Source: DASXUL01 sp036504855
GTDB lineage: Bacteria; Armatimonadota; DTGP01; JAKQQT01
Direction of reading: 5' to 3'
Assembly (NCBI GenBank): GCA_036504855.1
Contig: DASXUL010000035.1
Location: forward strand, 1 to 64,000
Length of the DNA stretch: 64,000 bases
Made by a program: the position numbers and the translations under genes. Shown here piece by piece: positions 15,638-24,196 of this stretch (its first letter is position 1; each line of letters opens with the position of its first letter). The notes beneath the pieces are model-generated. The model did no database searches, was not told the DNA's origin, and saw nothing but the letters and a program-made list of their open reading frames with translations.

Positions 15638-17482
15638 TTAGCTCTTTCGAACGAACCACCACCACTCGCCGGCGAGGACGAGGAGGGCGAGGAGGATGAG
15701 CGGGCGCCAGTTTTCGGCGAGGGCGGCGGTTGAGGAGCGGGCCGCCACGGGACCGCCGGTGAAATCCAGGGTCGATCGGGGCGCTACGTCGCTCTGCGCT
15801 TCGTCCAGCACGTTGGCGGCGATGCGGATGTCGGTTTTCGGGCCGGTCAGGCGGTACTCGCCGGCCGCGTCCACCGTGCGCAACACGGCGGCGCCGGAGC
15901 GGCCATCAACGGTCTCGCTGGAGCCGTCCGGGCGCTTCAAGTCGAGGCGGGCGGCGTTTGACGGCACGGAGAACGTGCGCCCGGTTCGCACGTTCAGGCC
16001 GGCATCCGCGCCGGATGCGCCCTCGCGGGTGAGCCACGCCACGGCGTTGCCCACGAAGATGGGAAATGAGACGCGCAATGGGAAGTCCGAGTCCAGCGGG
16101 CTCCAGGCCAGGTACAGGCTGCGCCGCCCGCCGGCGTCGGCCGCAACGATCAGCGGCCCATCCGACCCGTCCAGCAACGTATCGGCCGCCGGTTTCGCCG
16201 CCACCTTGCGCGCCTTCTGGATCAGCGCGCCATCCATATCCACGTGCCGGAATAGGGGATGTTCCCGCCGGCGCGGGGAGACGGAGGGGCGGCTTGAGGG
16301 TCCAAGGTCGTCCACCGGCAGGCCGGGCCCGGTCCCTCCGAACGAGCAGACGGCGGGGGCCTTCACGGCTTCCGCGGGCACGCCGTCAAAGATGACCAGA
16401 TCGTAGCGACCATCGCCGCGCGAGCCGGCGCGCTCGTACTCCGGAACAGACGGCGCGCGGTCCAGGCGCAGGCTCGGCTCCAGGGCCAGAGCGCGTTCCA
16501 GAAACAGATCGCCGGACGTCACCAGCAGAGCGCGCACGGTTCCAGCGCCGCGCAGGTACAGCGCGGCCCGGTTGTCGGAGGCGAGGATGTCGCCGGGCAT
16601 GCTCACGGTGACTTCGGCGCGCTTCCCTCCGGCGGGGATATGAACCGATCGGCCGGTGGTCTGGCGCGCGGGGATGGTGATCTCGGCGGCATCCGCCGTG
16701 CGCCCGTCCACCGTGAATGCCACGGTGGCTTTTCGGGGCGACGCGTCGAAGTTGTGCACGGCGGCGAAGATCTCCATGGCGCCGTTCGGCGCGTCCGCTG
16801 CGTCGAACGCCGTAATCCCCACGTTCCGGGCGGTCTCGCCGACCCTCTGGAACGTCACTTCCGCCTTGCCCGCGGAAAAGTCCTTAACGGCGGGGAACGT
16901 GCCGTCCGAGACGACCACGATGCGCCCTCCGGGGCGTCCGCCCACCAGCGCGCCCGCCAGGCGCAGCGCCTCTCCCATGTCGTTCGGCGCGTCCGCGGCG
17001 CGCAGGCCGCGCAGGGCGGATAGCATCTTCGTTCGGTCGTTCGAGAGGGGAAAGGCTACGCGCGTGGCCGGCCCGGCCAGCACCAGGGCGAGCTGATCGC
17101 CCGAACCCATCGTCTGCACGATGCCCTCCACGCGGCGGCGGGCGGCCTCAAAGCGCGACGGCGCCACATCGGTCGCCGCCATGCTCGCCGAAGCATCCAG
17201 CACCACCACCGTCGCCCGGCCGTTCAATCCCTTCGCGCGGCGCAAAGGATTCGCCAGCCCGAAGACAAGAAGCGTCAAGATCGCCAGTTGGAGGAAGAGC
17301 AGAACCGAGGGGCGCAGCCGCTGGAAGGGGGCGTTGGCGCGGACATCCGCCGTCATGCGCGGCCACAGGAAGGCCGCCGGAACGCGCGTGTCGCGGCGGC
17401 GCATCTTCAGAAGATACAGGACCAGGATGGCGGACCCCAGCGGCAGCAGCCACCAGAGCGATGTGGCGGATTGGAAGCTCAT
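15638..17482 (-). CDS. BatA-like membrane protein (BatA N-terminal domain plus VWA)
   Basis: A 614-residue protein. Residues 1-80 match the aerotolerance-regulator BatA N-terminal domain: a helix LWWLLPLGSAILVLYLLKMRRRD, then PAAFLW and a second helix ending LVFGLANPL. A VWA domain begins near residue 90 with VVVLDASASM (MIDAS). The C-terminal part contains two beta-sandwich-like segments and a final membrane helix (LILLALLVLAGEWWWFVRK). By family it is an inner-membrane partner of MoxR and DUF58 proteins. The start at 17482 is the family start; the extension to 17659 overlaps the VOC gene. The order MoxR, DUF58, VOC, BatA-like, two-VWA suggests one transcript. Confidence 0.85.
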   Translation of the reverse strand: MSFQSATSLWWLLPLGSAILVLYLLKMRRRDTRVPAAFLWPRMTADVRANAPFQRLRPSVLLFLQLAILTLLVFGLANPLRRAKGLNGRATVVVLDASASMAATDVAPSRFEAARRRVEGIVQTMGSGDQLALVLAGPATRVAFPLSNDRTKMLSALRGLRAADAPNDMGEALRLAGALVGGRPGGRIVVVSDGTFPAVKDFSAGKAEVTFQRVGETARNVGITAFDAADAPNGAMEIFAAVHNFDASPRKATVAFTVDGRTADAAEITIPARQTTGRSVHIPAGGKRAEVTVSMPGDILASDNRAALYLRGAGTVRALLVTSGDLFLERALALEPSLRLDRAPSVPEYERAGSRGDGRYDLVIFDGVPAEAVKAPAVCSFGGTGPGLPVDDLGPSSRPSVSPRRREHPLFRHVDMDGALIQKARKVAAKPAADTLLDGSDGPLIVAADAGGRRSLYLAWSPLDSDFPLRVSFPIFVGNAVAWLTREGASGADAGLNVRTGRTFSVPSNAARLDLKRPDGSSETVDGRSGAAVLRTVDAAGEYRLTGPKTDIRIAANVLDEAQSDVAPRSTLDFTGGPVAARSSTAALAENWRPLILLALLVLAGEWWWFVRKS

Positions 17483-17498
17483 CGGATTGCGGCCCAGC

Positions 17499-17873
17499 TC
17501 AACGGTCGTCCGCTCCCTCTCTCTTTGTCGGAAGTTGATGCACGCGGAAGATGTTGCCATCCTCGTCCGCGAAGGCGAGTTCGCGCGTTCCCCACGGCTT
17601 ATCCTCGGGAGCGGCCAGGACGTTCGCTTCAGCGGCCACCAGCTCGTCGTGCAACGCATCGACGTCGCTCACGTAGAAGTTGACCACGGCGGAATCGAAT
17701 CCGGGCTCCGTTAGGCGGAGAAAGACCATCACGTCGCCGCGCGCCATCGCCACGAAGCCGCCGTCGAAGTCCCACTGTTCCGTGAAGCCCAACACCTCGG
17801 TATAGTGCTTCTTCGCCGCCGCCATATCGTTCACGGGAAGCTCGGGCGCCAATCCATGCCAGACATTGCTCAT
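17499..17873 (-). CDS. VOC-superfamily protein within the MoxR operon
   Basis: A 124-residue glyoxalase/bleomycin-resistance-like protein: LAPELPVNDMAAAKKHYTEV at the N-terminus, FVAMARGDVMVFLRL in the middle and TRELAFADEDGNIFRVHQL at the end, the usual two-repeat layout. It contains E and H positions compatible with a metal site but fewer His than true glyoxalase I. It is inserted between the DUF58 gene (12 bases upstream) and the BatA-like gene (16 bases downstream), which is unusual for this operon type and may reflect a later insertion. The substrate is unknown. Confidence 0.8.
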   Translation of the reverse strand: MSNVWHGLAPELPVNDMAAAKKHYTEVLGFTEQWDFDGGFVAMARGDVMVFLRLTEPGFDSAVVNFYVSDVDALHDELVAAEANVLAAPEDKPWGTRELAFADEDGNIFRVHQLPTKREGADDR

Positions 17874-17884
17874 GGTTTCAGCCT

Positions 17885-18781
17885 CTACCGGACGATGCCG
17901 GCGCGGCGGAGGCCGCGGGTCATGAAGAGCCCCAGCGGCTCTCCAACGATGCTCATCAGGTACCGGCCGCCGCCGCGGGTGGCGGCCGCCTCCAGCGCCT
18001 GGTTGTGGGCCGCCAGGTTCTCGGCGTACTGACGCAGGGCCTGGGAGTGCGCGGTGATCTCTACGGCTTCGCCGGTCTCCGCGTCCAGCAGGCGCAGGTC
18101 TCCCTCCAGGTCCGGGTTCAGCTCGATCTCGCTCAGAACCTGGAGCATGACCACATCATGCCCCCGCGCTGCCAGGGCGCGCAAGGCGTCCGGGGCGGCG
18201 GGGTCCAAGCCGTCGGAGATGCAGAAGAACATGCCGGGGCGGGCCGATCCGGCGGCGAACCGCGTTAGGCTGGCGGCGAGGCCGTTCACCCCGGTTGGAT
18301 GCCAGGCGGAAACCCAGTTGGCGAGCGCCGCGTGGCTCGCCCGGCCCCGCAGCGCGCGGCCCGGCGCCGCGGGATGGCCCAACGCGAGCGGGTAGACGGC
18401 GTCCGAGCCCACGAGACCTATAAAGCCCACCGCTGCCGCGAGGCGGGCCGCGTGCTGGAACTTGGACGGCTCGCCGAAATCCATGGAGGCGCTGGCATCC
18501 AGGGCCAGGTAGACGGCCAGGTCGTCTTCGTCCTGGTAGGTGCGGATGGCGGCGCGGTCCAGGCGGGCCAGGATCGCCCAGTCCAGGTGGCGCAGGTCGT
18601 CCCCATCCGAATAGTCGCGGTAGTCGGCGAACTCGATGGAGATGCCCTTGTTGCGGCTGAGGCGCTCGCCGCGCACGCGCCCGGCGAAGGAGCGCCGCGA
18701 GGCCAGACGAAGCGGCTCCAACTGGCGCAATTCCGACGGCGACAGCCCCACCTCATGGGTATCGGCCGCGGGCGACATCAT
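17885..18781 (-). CDS. DUF58 domain protein (MoxR partner)
   Basis: A 298-residue protein with the DUF58 signature: GERLSRNKGISIEFADYRDY, then SDGDDLRHLDW near residues 58-68, followed by a VWA-like fold with VYLALDASASM near 90-100. DUF58 proteins work with MoxR AAA+ ATPases as metal-binding (MIDAS-like) adaptors. The start codon overlaps the stop of the upstream moxR-like gene by four bases (ATGA). It is cytoplasmic, with no clear membrane helix. Confidence 0.92.
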   Translation of the reverse strand: MMSPAADTHEVGLSPSELRQLEPLRLASRRSFAGRVRGERLSRNKGISIEFADYRDYSDGDDLRHLDWAILARLDRAAIRTYQDEDDLAVYLALDASASMDFGEPSKFQHAARLAAAVGFIGLVGSDAVYPLALGHPAAPGRALRGRASHAALANWVSAWHPTGVNGLAASLTRFAAGSARPGMFFCISDGLDPAAPDALRALAARGHDVVMLQVLSEIELNPDLEGDLRLLDAETGEAVEITAHSQALRQYAENLAAHNQALEAAATRGGGRYLMSIVGEPLGLFMTRGLRRAGIVR

Positions 18782-19785
18782 ACCGAAATGGCTTCCTTGT
18801 TCTGGCCCGCCAGGCGCTCCAGCAGCATGCCGATGACCTTGTCCGAGGTGACGCCGTCCGCTTCCGCCTCGTAGTTCAGCAACACGCGGTGCCGGAGGGC
18901 GGGGAGGGCGGCGCGGCGCACGTCGTCGCGCGAAACGTTGTAGCGGCCGGCCATCAGCGCCATGGCCTTCGCGGTGAGGATGATGGCCTGCACGCCGCGC
19001 GGGCTGGCGCCGTACCGCACGTACCGGTTCGTGGCCTCCGGCGCCTGCGGGTTTCCGGGGTGCGTGGCCACCACCAGCGAAAGCGCGTGGTCGCGCACCG
19101 TGGGGGCCAGCGTCACCTCTCGCACGATGCGCTGCAGGTTCAGAACGTCCTGACGGCCGGCCACTTTCGAAGCGTGTTGCGTGGCGGCGCCGGTGGTGCG
19201 GTCCGCGATGGCGCCCAACTCCTCGATGGTGGGGTAGGGGACGAGGACCTTCAGCAGGAAACGGTCGAGCTGCGCTTCCGGGAGGACGTACGTGCCTTCG
19301 TGCTCAATCGGGTTCTGGGTGGCCATCACGAGGAACGGCGGTTCCAGCGCGTGGCGCTGTCCGCCCGCGGTCACGGCGTGTTCCTGCATCGCTTCCAGCA
19401 AGGCGGACTGCGTTTTGGGCGTGGCGCGGTTGATCTCGTCGGCCAGCAGGATCTGCGCGAAGATGGGGCCGGGCCGGAACACGAACTCGCGCCGCCCGCC
19501 GTCTCCCTCGGCCAGGATGTTGGAGCCGGTGATGTCCGCCGGCATCAAGTCCGGCGTGAACTGAACGCGGCTGAACGCCAGGTCCACCGCCTCGGAGAGC
19601 GAGCGCACCAGCAGGGTCTTGCCCAGCCCCGGCGCGCCTTCCAGCAGGATGTGGCCGCCCGCGCAGAGCCCGATCAGCGCGCCCATCACGGTGTCATCCT
19701 GCCCCACCACGACCTTCGCCACCTCGCTTCGGATCGCCTCAACCGTCTCCCGGAAATAGCTTGCGTCCTGTTCTGCCTGCATCAT
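18778..19785 (-). CDS. MoxR-family AAA+ ATPase
   Basis: A 335-residue AAA+ chaperone-like ATPase. Walker A is GAPGLGKT near residues 53-60, the MoxR-specific RVQFTPDLMPADITGS lies near 78-93, Walker B is ILLADEINRA near 115-124, sensor-1 MATQNPIEHEGTYVLPEAQLDRF near 155-177, and the C-terminal lid has YGASPRG. MoxR proteins remodel partner VWA/DUF58 protein complexes. Two ATGs (19785 and 19782) share the AGGAG upstream. Translation of the DUF58 gene is coupled to it. The gene upstream is the one with the in-frame TGA, whose extended stop lies only 31 bases away. Confidence 0.95.
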   Translation of the reverse strand: MMQAEQDASYFRETVEAIRSEVAKVVVGQDDTVMGALIGLCAGGHILLEGAPGLGKTLLVRSLSEAVDLAFSRVQFTPDLMPADITGSNILAEGDGGRREFVFRPGPIFAQILLADEINRATPKTQSALLEAMQEHAVTAGGQRHALEPPFLVMATQNPIEHEGTYVLPEAQLDRFLLKVLVPYPTIEELGAIADRTTGAATQHASKVAGRQDVLNLQRIVREVTLAPTVRDHALSLVVATHPGNPQAPEATNRYVRYGASPRGVQAIILTAKAMALMAGRYNVSRDDVRRAALPALRHRVLLNYEAEADGVTSDKVIGMLLERLAGQNKEAISV

Positions 19786-19816
19786 CTACTCCTGTGTGGG
19801 CGGGCGTGCGCGCCAG

Positions 19817-20170
19817 TCATTTCCTGAGTGAATCGAAGTACTCGCGCACGCGCTTCTGTTCGGCGGGCGGGATGTCGCCGCGTTGCAGCGCCGACTCGGC
19901 GGACTTCTCGTAGGCGGGCAGCACCTTCTGGTAGGGCACGGATGAGCGGCCCGTGGGCTGGCTGGGGCCAAGCGTCTCAACGTATGTTTCCGCGCCCGCC
20001 GCGCGCTTCTGGCTGGTCATCACGCGGTCCTGGAACGGCGCGTTGAGCAGCGACGACTTGTCCGTGTGTGACAGGCTGCCGTGCGCGCCAACCCAGATGT
20101 CCTGGCTGATGCCGCCTCGGCCTTTACCGCCGGTTGAAGCGCCCCCGCCGAGGGCGCTGAGCAGGCCCGT
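19817..20170 (-). pseudogene. In-frame continuation of the coiled-coil membrane protein beyond its TGA
   Basis: Directly after the TGA the same frame runs on for 117 sense codons to a normal stop at 19817-19819. It reads TGLLSALGGG, then a Gly-rich hinge, DIWVGAHGSLSHTDKSSLL, then a polar tail ending YFDSLRK. It has no other stop, and the composition is protein-like. Without it, 385 bases would separate two tightly packed operon genes; with it the gap is 31 bases. Possible explanations are a nonsense mutation, a base-calling error (TGA for TGC/TGG/CGA), or programmed read-through. A small hairpin (GCGCCC-7 nt-GGGCGC, 20157-20139) starts 13 bases after the TGA. A short frame starting at 20023 may be called separately by gene finders. 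Confidence 0.6.
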
Positions 20171-21433
20171 TCAGGTGCCGCCGATCTTGCACTGCCGGGC
20201 GTGACGGGCCGCCTCCAGCATCTGGCGAGCCAGCTCACGGAGTTGCGCCTCGTCGCCGAACTGCTTTGCCATCTCCTCCAAACGGCGGGCGGCGGCTTCA
20301 AGCTGCTCCTGCGTCAGTTGCCCCTGGCCGGTGGATGCCTGCGACGCGGCCTGGGCCGCCAGCGCCGCCAGCAGGCGTTGGGCCTCCTGGTAGTCCTTGT
20401 TGGCGGCGAGGCGCCGGAGGAACTCCTGTGCGCGTTGGGAGAGGCGGATGCTGTTCAACCGGCTCTGGGCGGCAGTGAGGCGGCTCTGGAGCCCCGCCAT
20501 CTTGCCGGCGTTCTTGCCGCCCTTCTGCTCGGCGGCGATCTGCCGCTGGAGATCGGCGATGTCCTTTTGGGCGGCGGCCGCCTGTTCCGCCAGCTTGGCG
20601 TCGTCGCTCTTTTCGAGGCGGCCGGAGGCATCCATCTTGCGCAGCGCGTCGGCGGCGGTTTGGGCGCCCTGAACCGATTTGGCCAGGCTGACGCCTCGCT
20701 CCTTCTCCAGCCGGCGTGCCTTGTCCGCCAGATCGTTCGCGCGGACGAGGGCTTCCTGCTTCGTCATGCGGGCGCGTTTCAGGTCCTGGGCGAAGCGGTT
20801 CAGTTGGCGGGCGAGGGCTTTGTCCTCGGCGGTGGCGCCGGGTTGTTTCGCGGCCTGTTCGGCCGGTTTCAACACGCGCTGCACCTCCACGGCGGCCTGC
20901 TTCAGTTCGGCGGCCTCGCTGCGGCGCTGCGGGCTCTGGAACAAGCCCGCGTTCCCGAGCGCGTAGAGGATTGCCGCAACCGCGCAGAGCGTGAAGGCCG
21001 CTCCGTGCCAGCGCGAGAGCCGCACCGGGTACAACTGGCGCGCGCTCAGATCCGCGGCGTGGCGGCGGGCATCCGCGTGCAGAGCCGGGGCCATCCCTCC
21101 TGACTCCTCGGGGACCTCGGCGGCGGAGGTGAGCCGGTCATCCAGGCCGGCGCGGCCGTCCACGCTGCGCGCCACCCGATCCTCGCCGATCTGCTCGAAC
21201 AGGGCGCGGAAGACTCCGCAGACGGCGCCCAGAGCCGCCAGAGCAACCAGCGCCGCGGGTCGCGTGTAAACGAGGCGCGCCAAGTCCAGCCCGGCGAGGA
21301 TCGCCGCGGCGCCGGCTCCGATGCAGGCTCCAATGGCGCCCAGGCGCCACGCGCGCAACATGCGGATGCGCTTTCGGAATGCAGCCAGGTCCAGGTTGTC
21401 TCGATTGCTTCTCACTGGATCGTCCTCAGCCAT
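20171..21433 (-). CDS. Membrane protein with long coiled coil, ended by an in-frame TGA
   Basis: A 420-residue protein with two membrane helices near residues 28-70 (LGAIGACIGAGAAAILAGL and PAALVALAALGAVCGVF). A third helix near 145-165 follows a cytoplasmic loop, then a long alpha-helical Ala/Lys/Glu/Gln-rich region (170-415) follows, with repeated LEKERG, AAAAQKDIADLQRQ and LEEMAKQFGDEAQL segments. I do not recognise a named family; similar DUF4175-like proteins occur beside MoxR/DUF58/VWA genes. The frame ends at TGA (20173-20171) and then continues open in the same frame to 19817. Its start overlaps the permease stop by eight bases, so it belongs to the operon. Confidence 0.75.
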   Translation of the reverse strand: MAEDDPVRSNRDNLDLAAFRKRIRMLRAWRLGAIGACIGAGAAAILAGLDLARLVYTRPAALVALAALGAVCGVFRALFEQIGEDRVARSVDGRAGLDDRLTSAAEVPEESGGMAPALHADARRHAADLSARQLYPVRLSRWHGAAFTLCAVAAILYALGNAGLFQSPQRRSEAAELKQAAVEVQRVLKPAEQAAKQPGATAEDKALARQLNRFAQDLKRARMTKQEALVRANDLADKARRLEKERGVSLAKSVQGAQTAADALRKMDASGRLEKSDDAKLAEQAAAAQKDIADLQRQIAAEQKGGKNAGKMAGLQSRLTAAQSRLNSIRLSQRAQEFLRRLAANKDYQEAQRLLAALAAQAASQASTGQGQLTQEQLEAAARRLEEMAKQFGDEAQLRELARQMLEAARHARQCKIGGT

Positions 21434-22961
21434 TCATCCGCTTCGGCTGCGCCTTCCGCCAGAAGGGGAAGACCAGCGCGCCGGCGGCGTAAACCAGCGC
21501 GCCAGCGATTCGCATGGCGTGTAGCCGGTCGGCCGCATCTTCCAGGACCAGCGGATAGAACATCCAGGCGTGCAACACGGCGCTGTCCTCAATGTGGCTC
21601 AACTCCGGAGATATGACAAGAGCTACTCCAGCCGGCAAGAGCGCCAGCACCACAAACAGCCCGAACGTCAGTGACCGCGCCTGTGAGAGACCGGCAACCC
21701 ACGTGCACGCCCTCCGCGCCACGCACCACAGCATGAAACCGATGGAAGACACGTAGAAAGCGCTGGCCGCCATGCGCGTCAGGAAATCCCCATGTGAGAT
21801 GCCCGCATACAGGGCGCCCAGCGTCACGCTGCCGAAGAGAGCGACCAGCCAGATGTGGAAGAACGGCAGCGCTCCGGCGTGTTCCGCCCGGAAGGCCCGC
21901 CGGAACGAGTACCCATTCACAGCGTACCCAACCGGAGCATCTTCCGGCGCGTCTGGCGTGAACAGCGCCGGCAGTTCGAGGCAAGCCAGCAGGACAATGG
22001 GCGCCATCACCCACTCCACCACGCCCGAGCCGGCGGTGGGTCCGAGGGCGGAACCGCCAATCGCGCCGGCGGCAATGGTGAGGAACAGGATCTGCCGGCG
22101 CAGCGACCCGGCCGGGTTACCGCCGTAGCCGCCGAGCCGGAGCGTGGCGGCTGTTACCAGCAAGCGGATGCCAAGGGCCGCCAGAATGGCGGTGAGAGGC
22201 CAGATCGGGATTGTGTACTTGGCGATCTGCGTCTGGGCCGCGCCGCCGAGAACGGCCATGAAGGGGTTCAGCATGTTCAGGGCCGCCGTGGCGGGAAGCG
22301 CGCCGCCAGCGCCGCTCGACGTGAACATTCGCGCGCTCCCGGTGAAGCTCGCGGTTAGCGTGGTGAACAGGAGCCAGGCGCCAACCGCCAGGTAGGTCCA
22401 TACCAGGGCGGGCAAACTCCCCTTTACGGCGCACGAAAAGTACAGCCCGATGGCGGCCATCACGAGGCCGTCGATCGCCAGCAACAGGTAGACGCGCACC
22501 ATATCGCCAATGGTGGCGCCGCCCAGCATCACGCAGAGCGCGGAAGCCGGCAGGCTGAGCGTCAGCAGCAGGGCCAGGAAGGCCACGCATGAGATGAGTT
22601 TGCCCACAAGCAACTCGGAGGCGCGCAATGGCGTAGTGGTGAGCAGGTCCATTGTGAGGCTCTGGCGCTCCGTGGTGATGGAGGCGGCCGTGAGCTCTGG
22701 CGCGATGAGCGAGATCAGCGCCGCCAGCGTGACGAAGATGAAGTAGTAGAACTCCTGAAGCTGCCACTGCACCTCGATTGCGGCGCCCTCGCCCAGGCCG
22801 CTGGTGGCCACCGCATAGCCGGCCATGGCCAGCAGGGCCAGCAGCCCCAGGTAGATTCCGGAGCTCCAGTACGCTTTGCTGCCCCGCATCCGCACCCGCA
22901 AATCCCGCGTTACCACCGGATTTGCCCAGAACGGCCCCAATGCTTTTGTGAGTACGCTCAT
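21426..22961 (-). CDS. ABC-2 type transporter permease (12-TM class)
   Basis: A 511-residue integral membrane protein with about twelve hydrophobic segments. The N-terminal part has the ABC-2/NatB-like pattern NPVVTRDLRVRMRGSK, then a helix, a periplasmic-side loop, and LISLIAPELTAASITTERQSLTMDLLTTTPLRASELLVGKLIS (residues ~85-127), the typical coupling segment. The partner ATPase is probably the gene at 23235-24161. The start at 22961 lies three bases from a heptamer array, and no Shine-Dalgarno is visible. The end overlaps the start of the coiled-coil protein by eight bases. Confidence 0.85.
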   Translation of the reverse strand: MSVLTKALGPFWANPVVTRDLRVRMRGSKAYWSSGIYLGLLALLAMAGYAVATSGLGEGAAIEVQWQLQEFYYFIFVTLAALISLIAPELTAASITTERQSLTMDLLTTTPLRASELLVGKLISCVAFLALLLTLSLPASALCVMLGGATIGDMVRVYLLLAIDGLVMAAIGLYFSCAVKGSLPALVWTYLAVGAWLLFTTLTASFTGSARMFTSSGAGGALPATAALNMLNPFMAVLGGAAQTQIAKYTIPIWPLTAILAALGIRLLVTAATLRLGGYGGNPAGSLRRQILFLTIAAGAIGGSALGPTAGSGVVEWVMAPIVLLACLELPALFTPDAPEDAPVGYAVNGYSFRRAFRAEHAGALPFFHIWLVALFGSVTLGALYAGISHGDFLTRMAASAFYVSSIGFMLWCVARRACTWVAGLSQARSLTFGLFVVLALLPAGVALVISPELSHIEDSAVLHAWMFYPLVLEDAADRLHAMRIAGALVYAAGALVFPFWRKAQPKRMNG

Positions 22962-22965
22962 GGTT

Positions 22966-23017
22966 AGTCGTCAGTCATCAGTCGTCAGTCATCAGTCGTC
23001 AGTCGTCAGCCCGGAGG
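22966..23017. repeat. One-sided heptamer array before the permease start
   Basis: Six tandem 7-nt units (AGTCGTC, AGTCATC, AGTCGTC, AGTCATC, AGTCGTC, AGTCGTC; 22966-23007) are followed by AGCCCGGAGG. This is the same left-half sequence as the element at 5783, but I find no inverse arm. It lies immediately upstream (in transcription sense) of the permease start codon at 22961. Confidence 0.85.
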
Positions 23018-23065
23018 GCCGTCAGTGGCGACCCCGTCGCGCTCATGCCGAGCGCGTCCTGCCCA

Positions 23066-23212
23066 CGTCATTCCGAGCCCGCGAGGAATCTCGTCCTGAC
23101 CGATCTGCTCAGTCAGCGTCCCAAGCGCCCATGCAACCCCTGTCCCCGGCGCCTTCCACGTTTCCTGAGGAGATCGGCAAGGCCGAGACCTCTCGCTTCG
23201 CTCGACGTGACG
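23066..23212. repeat. Imperfect inverted repeat, about 45-base arms
   Basis: The left arm 23066-23110 (CGTCATTCCGAGC..GCGAGG..CCGATCTGCTC) and right arm 23167-23212 are reverse complements with several mismatches (CGTCACGTCGAGC..GCGAGAGG..CCGATCTCCTC on the minus strand). The loop is about 56 bases. It is not heptamer-based. It sits in the 22962-23234 spacer between the ABC ATPase and permease genes, where it could act as a transcription attenuator or be a passive repeat. Confidence 0.6.
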
Positions 23213-23234
23213 GGGGAGGCCGCACTCCGTGGCG

Positions 23235-24161
23235 CTATTGCACCTTACCGGTAGTCACCTGCATGAAAACGTCCTCCAGGTCCATGGAGGTCTCCGTGAA
23301 CGAGAGGATGGGGTGGCCGGCGTGGACCAGGGCGCGCAGCATCCCCACCTGGCCGTCCAGGTCGCCCTGGTAGTCAACGGTGAGGGTGTCGCCCTCCGCG
23401 GCGACTTTGGTCACCTGCGGGGTCTCCTCCACGGCGGCGCGCAAACCGTTCACCTCTCCGTGGGTCCGGATCTGGAGGCGGCGCGCCGGCTGAAGCTGGC
23501 GCACGATGCTGGTCACGTCGCCGCTCACCAGCAGCTTGCCGCGTTCGATAACGCCGATCTTGTTGCAGAAATCGCTTAGCTCCGGCAGGATGTGCGACGA
23601 AACGATGACCGTTTTCCCCATGCGTCCCAGTTCGGCGATCAGGGCCTTGATATCGATGCGCGCGCGGGGGTCCAGCCCCGAAGCGGGCTCATCCAACAGC
23701 AGCACCTTCGGATCGTGCACGAGGCATTTGGCCAGGCAGAGGCGCTGCTGCATGCCGCGAGACAGCGTCTGCACGAAGGCCTCGCGCTTCTCCGTGAGGT
23801 CGGTCAGCTCCAACACGCTGTCGATGATGGCTGGGCGCTGGACCTTCGGCAGGCGGTACGCCGCCGCGAAGAAGTCCAGGTATTCCCACACCTTGATGTC
23901 GTCGTACAGCCCGAAAAAGTCCGGCATGTAGCCCAGGAGGGGACGCACTTCCATGGGGTGCTGCACCACGTCGATGCCGTCGATGGTGGCCGTGCCGCTG
24001 GTGGGCGGGATGAGGGTCGACAGCATCTTGATGGTGGTGGTTTTCCCGGCGCCGTTCGGCCCGATGAAGCCGAAGATGTCGCCGGGGCCGAGGGTGAATG
24101 AGAGGTTGTCCACCGCCGTCAGGGCGCCATAGGTTTTACGCAGGCTCATCAACTCCAGCAT
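23235..24161 (-). CDS. ABC transporter ATP-binding protein
   Basis: A 308-residue ATPase of an ABC-2 exporter. Walker A is GPNGAGKTTT near residues 34-43, the Q-loop region GYMPDFFGLYDD lies near 80, the signature LSRGMQQRL near 137, Walker B with D-loop VLLLDEPASGLDP near 157-169 and the switch IVSSHIL near 190. A C-terminal ~75 residues (RRLQIRTHGEV..VTKVAAEGDTLTVDYQGD) form the regulatory domain common in CcmA/NatA-type subunits. The start at 24161 (MLELMSLRKTYG) is the family start; the longer frame to 24662 overlaps the permease gene. It is located between the two permease genes. Confidence 0.93.
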   Translation of the reverse strand: MLELMSLRKTYGALTAVDNLSFTLGPGDIFGFIGPNGAGKTTTIKMLSTLIPPTSGTATIDGIDVVQHPMEVRPLLGYMPDFFGLYDDIKVWEYLDFFAAAYRLPKVQRPAIIDSVLELTDLTEKREAFVQTLSRGMQQRLCLAKCLVHDPKVLLLDEPASGLDPRARIDIKALIAELGRMGKTVIVSSHILPELSDFCNKIGVIERGKLLVSGDVTSIVRQLQPARRLQIRTHGEVNGLRAAVEETPQVTKVAAEGDTLTVDYQGDLDGQVGMLRALVHAGHPILSFTETSMDLEDVFMQVTTGKVQ

Positions 24162-24196
24162 GGTTCTTCCTCGCTTCGGGTGTGCGCGACGATCCG

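Noticed and set aside
12755..15733. Open frame of 992 codons on the plus strand
   Set aside because: It lies antisense to the two-VWA gene, is Arg/Gly/Ala-rich and lacks any motif; a typical shadow in high-GC DNA.
20139..20173. Selenocysteine insertion with SECIS hairpin
   Set aside because: A hairpin lies at a suitable distance, but the loop lacks a convincing SECIS pattern, the region is GC-rich enough to give such stems by chance, and no sel genes are in the window. Kept only as a test in the findings.
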